Shown here in pieces: positions 35,701 to 44,700 of a DNA stretch of 64,000 nt. Position numbers and translations under genes: made by a program. The number at the start of each line of letters is the position of its first letter. The stretch's first letter is position 1. The DNA is from Chionis minor (taxonomy: Eukaryota > Chordata > Aves > Charadriiformes > Chionididae): contig VZSF01010132.1 of the NCBI GenBank assembly GCA_013398295.1, forward strand, positions 784,307 to 848,306, given 5' to 3'. The notes beneath the pieces are model-generated. The model did not search any database, was not told where the DNA came from, and saw only the letters and a program-made list of their open reading frames with translations.

Positions 35701-38700
35701 ATTTCTCTTGTCAAATATATGTATTTTAATTGCCAATTTTGTTTGTTTCTGGGTTATTGTAATTGTAACCTGATTTTGTGGGGAAAGAAAGATTAAAATA
35801 GCTGGTGTTTCAGAAGCGTCTCTGGCTCAGCCTAAAGACTACTGTCCAGCACTCCATCATGAAGAGATGCAGTTTCAGTTTCCAAAATTCTTTGCCTCAT
35901 TCACAAATGAACAATTCAGACTCAAATCATTTTATCACAGGTGGAAAAAAGCACCTAGACTTTAATGTTATTAATGGTAACTAATTGGGTATTATATAAA
36001 GCAGAGAAACGATGCATGCTTTTTACGTTACAATATCATGGAGACCTTTTATTCTGTGGTACAGATTGTGGTACATGCCTTTCCAAGACAGTTCAAATAA
36101 ATTCAAAGAGTGAGACTGGCAAGTAAAGGGATTGTACGTTCCTCTGTATTCTTATACTTACTTGCTGCTAAATAGCAAAAAAGGCAGTCAGGCAGGGATA
36201 CCGTGCTATATTGGTTCTTTGACATCAGTAGATGTCTGATAATCAATAGCCTTTAAGATGTGATTAGGATGTGATTTAGGATCTATGATTCTATGATTCT
36301 ATGATTCTATGATGTGACTCCTTAAGGGCTACTCCATATTCAACACAACTTTTGCAGAAAACTTTCTCAACAAGCATGTAATTATAATTTATATATACAT
36401 ACTCATATACCTTTAAAAATAAAGTAAAAAAAAATAATTTGACATAAATAAGAATTTAGAAATTCTGTTCACCTTGTATCAGGGTATCTTCTTAATTAGT
36501 ACATGGACTTAGTGTACTCTGCAGTCAGAGTTATGCATCTTTTGTCTAGATCTGTATTGGCTGCTCTGGGCAGACATCTGCTTTCTGACAACCACAGCTG
36601 TGTAAATGCGCAGAGGTGCACAAGCTCCCTCAGAAGCGCATGTGCTTCTCACAACCGTACACATGGATCTGAGTTACTGTAACGTCATCGCCACTGCCAG
36701 TCCTTATAAACAGTCCAATTACGTTTGCCATACTCTAGTAAGGAAAAAATTAAGATGGTATTAGTCGAAAGACAAATGCAGTAGTTTCAGAAAAATACCT
36801 AGTTATTTGATGTTTCATGGTATCATTTTTTTCCTCTGCCCACATGTATTTGCTCTTTCAAGAGCAGCAAATGCCCACCCAAGAAGGAAAGGACAGAGGT
36901 AAATAAATCCTTACACCTTCTTCTACAGACTGTAACAGTTAACTGCAATTTCTCTGGCAGCACTGCCTTGCAGTAGCTTTCTCAGCAGGCTGGCCTGCAG
37001 AGGGTGCAAGAGCATCATAGCAATCACAAACCCATTTAGTTTTTACCAAAAGCAGCCTAGGAAAGGCTAGGGTCACCATAAATTTTTCTCTTTTCTGGTA
37101 AAAGATACCCATATAAATCAAATCTGGAAATAAAACCTTAATTTAGCCATTTTGACTGATGTTTTCTATTTCATGGGATCACTTTCAAGGACAGTTAATT
37201 CCAGAAATCTGTTTGGAAGAGCCAATTGTTTCAGTTAGCACAGGCAGTAGTCAGTCAATTCAAACTCCATGGACATGTATGTTCCACATGTGTCAGACTT
37301 TGCACATGACCACAGATGGTGTATAAGTGTTTGATTAAATCTGAAGTGCCAGGGAACAACAGTGGAGATGATAACAAGATTCCAAGGAATGCCTGTAGCC
37401 TGACATTCCTAAAAAATATCTACAGCAAGTATTTTCCTTTAAACAAATGACTTTTCATGTCATTATTTTTTAGGATTTTTGGTGCCCCACATACTTTACT
37501 ATATGTCCCTCTCAGAACAAATTTGCAATAGGTCATGACGCTGCCAAGATACATTCCTAAGTAAGGGCTTTTTAAAAATCTCTTTTTTAAAGTTAAGGTT
37601 TTGAGATGGTACATAGTTGGACACTTAGGTTGGCTTGAACACTTAGTGCTGTGTGCTTGGAATTTTAAAATGTACAGATACGAAGTCAAAAGGTAATGTT
37701 CTAATACATATGCCCCAGGCTGGCGTGAAGCTGCATTTCAGAGGAGTGTGAATGCAAAAGTTATTGATTATTCACTGGCTCAGCCCAAGGCATACTCGAG
37801 CTGCGGACACAAACTCCTGACTGTGCATCCAGAGCTGTCTGCAGCCAGTCTCACAGATCTGCATGAGAGACAGCAGCACCTCTGCAAGCTGTTGGGAGAG
37901 CAAACACAGGCAACACGCTGAAAAATCTTCCCTCGCTTTGACATTCCCCACTCCCCTTTTATACTATACAAGACATACATGAGAGTAAGGATGAGGAGAC
38001 AAATTACTAATCTTGCCTCATGAGCCAGAAAACAGGATAAATAGGGATAGCGACAGAGTGCCAAAAGAACAGAGCTTGTATCAGTCTGAGCGGGTAAAAG
38101 AAAGACCGCGACAGCATTGCTCTGGTGGCCTTGTGAGCAACGCTTCAAACACAAAGTAGAGATTAAACGTATTTGCTGGCAACTGTCTATAGCTTCACTA
38201 AACAATGTGGATGGAGCCACTGTGTTTTATCCGTGCCAGAAACTGCCGATGGTTTGTTCTGTTTGGCTGGGTCTTGCTCTCCTTGTGCCCTCCCTCCAAA
38301 AAGCTCTGAACAGTGGCGTAGAAAAAAAGGCAGGCTCCCTACTCACATTCTTGGCTCGCCAAGGAAAGGAGGAAAAAAAAAGAAAACCCACCCCAAAAAG
38401 GCACATGATGCTGGTCACATCATAAAGAATGTCTAATGCAAACCAGGCCATATTGATTTTGGGGGTAATTTTTAATAAAATGGCTCTAGATTATGCTTTA
38501 TTGCTCAATGTTTAGAGGCAATATTCCTGAATGGACTGAGAACAGGCTGGGAGCCAGAAACTGCTGTCATCGATCCGCAGGGTGGCCTTCACCATTTAAT
38601 CTCTGTACAGTAGTGTCCTCACCTGGAAATGAGGATTGGAAAGACCACTTGCATCATCAGCCTGTCCATCTGTCCGTCGGTCCCAGGGCGGAGGGGTGGA

Positions 38701-41700
38701 TTTCTCCCTTAAACACCAGTGGGCCAATGGCAGTGGAGCAGAGCTCTCCTCCCCGTGGAGGGGAGCCCAGGGACACCTCTGTCACCCTGCTCTCCGGTGT
38801 CCACCCCACCAAGCCACATCAGGGGGGATGCTCCGAGGACAGGCATTGAGTACTTTGTCTTTATCACGCAGCCCTGCAGATCAATTGTCCAGGCACAGCA
38901 CCCTGATGCAATGTCAGGACCCTTGCCCCTTTTGGGACTAATTCAGTGACTCTTGGCATGAGTTGCTCGGTTGTCTTTCAATAATTTCAGTACGTATTGA
39001 AGCACCCTTACGAAAGTCACCATCTTGCCTGTTCTGCTGCATAGAGGTTCACCAGTTACTACATATCTTATGACAACAATCAGCAAATCATTCTACAAAT
39101 TCTGACCCAAGTTTAAATAACTTAAGCATTTGTACATCTAATCCATAGTTTGGGTTGGAAGGGACATTTAAAGGCCATCTAGTCCAACACACCTGCAATG
39201 AGCTGCGACATCTTCAACTTGATCAGGTCACTCAGAGCCCCTGTCCAACCTGACCTTGAATGTTGCCAGGGATGGGGCATCTACCACCTCTCCGGGCAAT
39301 CTCGGCCAGTGTTTCACCACCCTCAGTGTAAAAATTTTCTCCCTTGCATCTAGTCTAAATTTACCCTCTTGTAGTTTAAAGCCATAAGCCCTTGTCCTGT
39401 TGCTTTAGGCAGCTTTGATGGCAGCTCTGATGCATTAAGAGATGAAATCTTTATCAACAGTTATCATTAATGGCATTCTGAAGTTAGTGATCCTCAAGAC
39501 ATAACTCAAGACCTGTTTAGTTAAGGAGAACTCTGTAATTTTTTTATTTTTTACAGAAATCCTTGAAGATGAGGGGGACTTTGCCAACTCCACCCCAGCA
39601 GCTCTGGAAGCTACACAAATAAAGAAGGAGACAATTGACATAGGTAGGTCAAGACTGTGTCTCGATGGTTATAAGAGTATTTCACTGGGAACTGCAGATT
39701 TCTAAGGTTCGTGTGTTAGTACCACACATTATACTTGTTCTACTCCTAGGTTATGATAAAATCTGGGTTTTATTTTGATTTCATAGTGCAAAAATGCATA
39801 AACACTTATTTCTCCTTTTCCTAATTAATAACAAGATCTTATTTTCCCAGACAACATAGTCCTTATTATGCTAGATGTAATAAGTCTGCATTTGATTGTG
39901 ACACAAATACCGTTCTTTTTCATACACAGTTGCTAGAGAGGATAAACTGGAGAGCTAAATAGCTCTTAGAAACACTGAACGTTTTATGGCTTGTCTGGTT
40001 TTTCAGACTACTTCATGACAGTGCGTTTAATTTCAGACCATTCACTACCAAACAATTGCCATAAATATTCTGATTTATTTTACAAGTTAAACTGAAATCA
40101 GAACCTCAACAATATGTAGAATTCATACAGTGACAAGTATTCAGAAGAAGATTTGTTTTATTAAAAATGTTAAAATTTAACATTAGAATACAGTAGAGAT
40201 ATTAATCTCTTGGAATAAATGAATATAGAAACCATGTCATGAAAAAAAAGGCATCAGAGGAAATAACAATGACATTGAATTCTATTGACCTGGCATCCTG
40301 GATCAAAGTATACTTTACAGTAGTGCTGTTTACACTCAGAAGTTAACGGAAAGAATAAAAAATTCTATTATAATGATTCTGTGAACAACATTTCTTTGCC
40401 CTTTTACACTGAAAGTTTCTACGATAAGAATATTTCTCTCGTATGCATCAGTATTTCTGTGATCCAGGCAAGAGCTTCCTTCTCAGCAATTATGTTATCT
40501 GGAGTTTGGGTGTTGAGACACCCTATCCAACACAACTTTTACAGCTGTTTGCATAGGCTGATCTTGATTATGAAATACAACTGTAAGGAGTATGGCACTG
40601 AGGACGACGTCAGAGCAACGCCATCACAGCAGCAACACACAGAAACACCAGTTACATCGAGGATAAAGTAAAGCTGTGTCCCTGAAAGTTCAGAGATAGT
40701 GAGGTCACAGTAATGCAAAGAGAAGAGTTCATACACAATGACACAGGATAAGATGTCATGCAAATCAACTGATGCCTTGTACACACAAATTCCCTGTTCC
40801 TGTCATGTAATGCCCAATTGAGGATAGTAATCACGCAAGTCAGCAGTACGTAAGTGCTGTTGCCCAAGGTAGAAAGAGATTAGAGAGCCAGCATGGTTGA
40901 GAGAATGAGCACATAAATGAAAGCCACGGGGGTTTTGGCAATAGTTTAAAAAAAAAAAAAAAAAAAACCACTCAAGAGCCCAGGAGTAGGTCTACTGCTC
41001 CATTTTGGCCCAAGGTTGTATTTGCAATACCTCCAAGTGTTAAAGGAAGATGCAAGAATTTTCTTAAGAGAAGAAATAGGGTAGCCTATTTATGAAAAAA
41101 CATTTTTCTAGTGCCCCAAGTAAATCACACACACGTGCTTAGGAGACTATAATTTCTGATTCTAAGTTTTCCATAGTTATAAAATTTATTCCTGCATATG
41201 GCTTATGAAAACAAGTATTTGCCAAATCACTTAAAAGAAAGCAAGGTATAAAGCAAATATGAATTCCAAGTACTTCTCTGTACAAATGTTAGCAAGTACC
41301 ATTAAGGAAAGCACATCGAATGAACCACTGCTTATTTACCACAATCTCTTATTTCTAACAGACTATAAACCATGCACTCAGTTTTTCTAACCATATAAGG
41401 AATAATTACTTCTACCCTTTAACAAAAACTGTATTAAAGATAATTGGCCTATGACATCCCCTACCAAAATGAGAACTAGTCTTTCTCTCCCACCCAAGCC
41501 AAAGTAATTCTACACAAAAGTGAACTTTCAGCCTCAGAGAAGTCCAAGCATGAGGAAATGAGCCCAGTGTCAGGAGAGATGGGTTGAAATCATCCAATTT
41601 CAAGAATTCTGAGGGCTTCTGAATTTTACATCTGAAGGGAATAGTTTTTATGCTGTGAAAGAATGCTATTTTAGCCTCAGCTCTGCAGAAGGAAAGAAAA

Positions 41701-44700
41701 CCTGTCACGTAGACATGCAGAAAAATAATGATGTTTCTATCCTGTTAGGGATGGTATTTTGAAGAGAACTCAGATGCTGGTAGAATAAAAAAATAATTCT
41801 TCTGTTCTTCATGTTTTGTCATCTAAACCATATAGAATAGTTTCGGATACAGCCACCCCTACACATATAAAGTGCAATTTAAGCTGAGGCTAAAGATCTC
41901 TGTACCAGAGTGTACCCTTTCACCCAAAAGTAAATAAACATGGCTGTCTGCTAAAGGAAGGCAAGAGGATGTAACCTTTCCCCAAAAGCCTAGCATCCCT
42001 TCCTGCCCTCCCTCCAGGGATTATGGAAACGCACACCTCAGAGCTCAGCTTTGAAAACCACCATGGTAGCTTAGGAAAATGGACTCAAAACTACTTTTTT
42101 GGGGGGGGAAAGGGTGTGTGTGGTAAAAAGGAGCCCTGAACAAAGAACAGGTAGGAATAAGGAGCAAAGGTCTCTCTGCAGTTTGTCTGAAGGTCACGCT
42201 GTATGCAGGTCTGCCGCAGGCGCCCCTGCCTCTCACTGCTCCTCATGCCATCCAAGCCACCTGCACAGCTTCCACACTTGAGGGGGGGACAGTGGTGTTC
42301 CAGGGCACGAGTCCCTGCTCGTGTCGCGACAGCTGGTGCTGCCCCACGGAGGGAAGGGGGCAGCCCGAGCCCTGTTTGGTGGCAGTGAACCCACAGCCCC
42401 GTGCCCTCACAAATGGCAGAGAGGCCTCCCCGAGCCTGCCCTACCCACATCTGGAAGGCATACCTGTGCTCATCAGGGCCTACAAACACGTTATGCAAAT
42501 CGACTTACATGGGAGATACAAACCATCCACGTAGGCCTACGTGTTTAATCAAGTATTTTAAATTTGTGTTGCATCCACAGCAACCTTTTGGAGAATGCAG
42601 GGACAGAAAGACAGGGCTTACAAGAAATGCCAATAGGTAATTTCATTGAGAGAGGTATGTGGTAGAAGACTTGTTTAACTAATGGGTTAGACTAATGGGT
42701 TATGACATTTTTAATTGAATAGGTGTTACCTGCAGAGGACGACAATAATATTGGTGATTTAATTGTCTAAGTCCAAGTCTATTTATATAAAACTCTGTGT
42801 TGTTTCTATAGATGATGATTCCATAAGCACTACCTCAGAAGACAGATCTTGTACGCCCATAGCAAAACGGATAGTTGGGACAGGTGAGTACTAATTTATT
42901 CTGCATTTATTTATTATTATGCATTTATTCTGAAGCAAAATCACATTGTAATTTCAGTACCAAAGCTGGAACAACCAGATCTCTGCTGTAAACACAGCTC
43001 TGCTTTTCTAATTCTGACTCCAGTCTAGCTTTATCACTAAACTTAAAAATTAGTTTCATAGCTCTATTTCCTGGCATAATACTGTAGTTGAACTTTGCGT
43101 TCTAGACTTAATCTGATGAGCAGCATCTGCCTGCTTCTGAATACGTAGGTAATTTTTTTTTCTACTGTTGAATCCCCAGTAGCATTTTCATTTGTATGAT
43201 ATTTTGCCTTGCCATTCTAATTTGAAACCATACTGGAAAGCAATTTTCTTATCACTGCTGATATATTGTTGCTTTTAAAGCTGAAGGCCTGTTGCTTTCC
43301 TGCATATAGCATTCCGATCCATCTGTCTTTACTTTGAGTACAGCAACACAATTACACTGACAAAATGTGGAATTTTACATGCCTTGGAGAAACAAGAGAT
43401 CTCACTTCCTACATATTTTGCACTTAATTGAAATGTTATCACCTATGGATATTAACACTGCAAAGTTAAAAGATTTTCATAACAAGAGATTATTATAAAC
43501 ATTAATTAATCCTTCAGCTTGTTACCAAATCATTAGCTACAATTACACTTCAATGTATGTATATGCAGCAATACTTAGTTGTTGTTTCATTTATATTTTC
43601 AGACAATCACATTCCCTTGGAAGAAACACAGAATCACTTTAAAGTTATTACAGTTAATGATACTGGAGCAGGAAAACACTGGAGTGATAATGAAGTCAGA
43701 GCTCTGATAAACATATGGTCAGATGAAAAGATACAACAAATGCTTGAAGGGGCCACAAGAAATAAAGAAATATTTGAGGAAATTGCCAGAAGGTTAATGA
43801 AACGTGGTATAGACAGAGACTGGAAACAATGTCGCACAAAGTACAAGAACCTAAAATATGAATACCGTGCACTGCAGAAGGAAAATGAACATCTTGGTAA
43901 TCCCAGGAGAAAAATGAGATTTTACGATGAAGTTGACTGTATCTTAAGAAGACAGCCTCTGGGTCCCTCGAGCTGGGGATGTGAAAGTTCAAGTCTCCTA
44001 TCAGGTACTAAAAACTTCAGTGATGAGATAAAGCGCTTAAAATGAAACTTAAAGTTGCCTGTTGACCCATGCTGTAGGGGTGAAATATGTGGCCAGAATG
44101 GCGAGCATAAATAATTGAAGAACCTCTATCTTCATGGTCAAGTAGGCAATGCTCAGCAAACAGAATTTTTTTTTTTGGAGGAGTTTAGAAGTGAGAACAT
44201 TAATAAAAAGTGAAAACACCTGAAGTGTTCAATGTTATTGAAGAAGCATTGTGCTTGTAGAAGCTTAAAGGAGATACAGTGAAATGGTGCTGGAAAATAC
44301 CACAGCTTTTGGCGGTGATCAATCAGGCATGTAAAGTATTATGGATAGGCAGCTGCAAGCCCATACCAGTTAGAACTGTGGAAATCTGTAACAATCAAAC
44401 CAAGTGCAAGAACTTTAAAAAAAGCAAACTTCATTAATTCAATTCACACCACAGTCAAGAGAGAGAAAAATCCCAGGCAGTGATGTTTATTCATATTTTT
44501 TATATTAATTTTGCTAAAGCAGAATCAGATTTCTAAATACAGTTTGCTTCTATTGTAGTACCAGAAGAGCCCTGATCTAGGAACCACACAGCTAACCCAA
44601 CGTCTGCTGTAAGGGTTGTCATCACTGGCCGGCTGCGCCAGCTCTCAGGGGCACCTGCCCCTGCTCCAGGCAGATCAGATGCTCTTGTAGAAGCAACTTA

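Larger units (their letters stand above)
34677..39556. other. Introns between spacers D and E
   Basis: Unique non-coding sequence apart from the candidate microexon at 36863, a CR1 3' repeat at 36282-36313 and a CR1 fragment at 39147-39425. A further phase-consistent 36-nt open stretch at 35941-35976 is too weak to call. Confidence 0.5.

Noticed and set aside
35941..35976. Third 36-nt phase 1-1 open stretch ([11 protein letters not shown])
   Set aside because: Splice sites fit, but the sequence does not resemble the other spacers. A chance match is likely.
40590..40671. Open stretch [19 protein letters not shown]
   Set aside because: It looks like a spacer exon, but the candidate acceptors give phase 0 and no phase-1 donor follows.
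40381..40671. 96-codon open frame
   Set aside because: No homology that I recognise and no splice context consistent with the gene around it.
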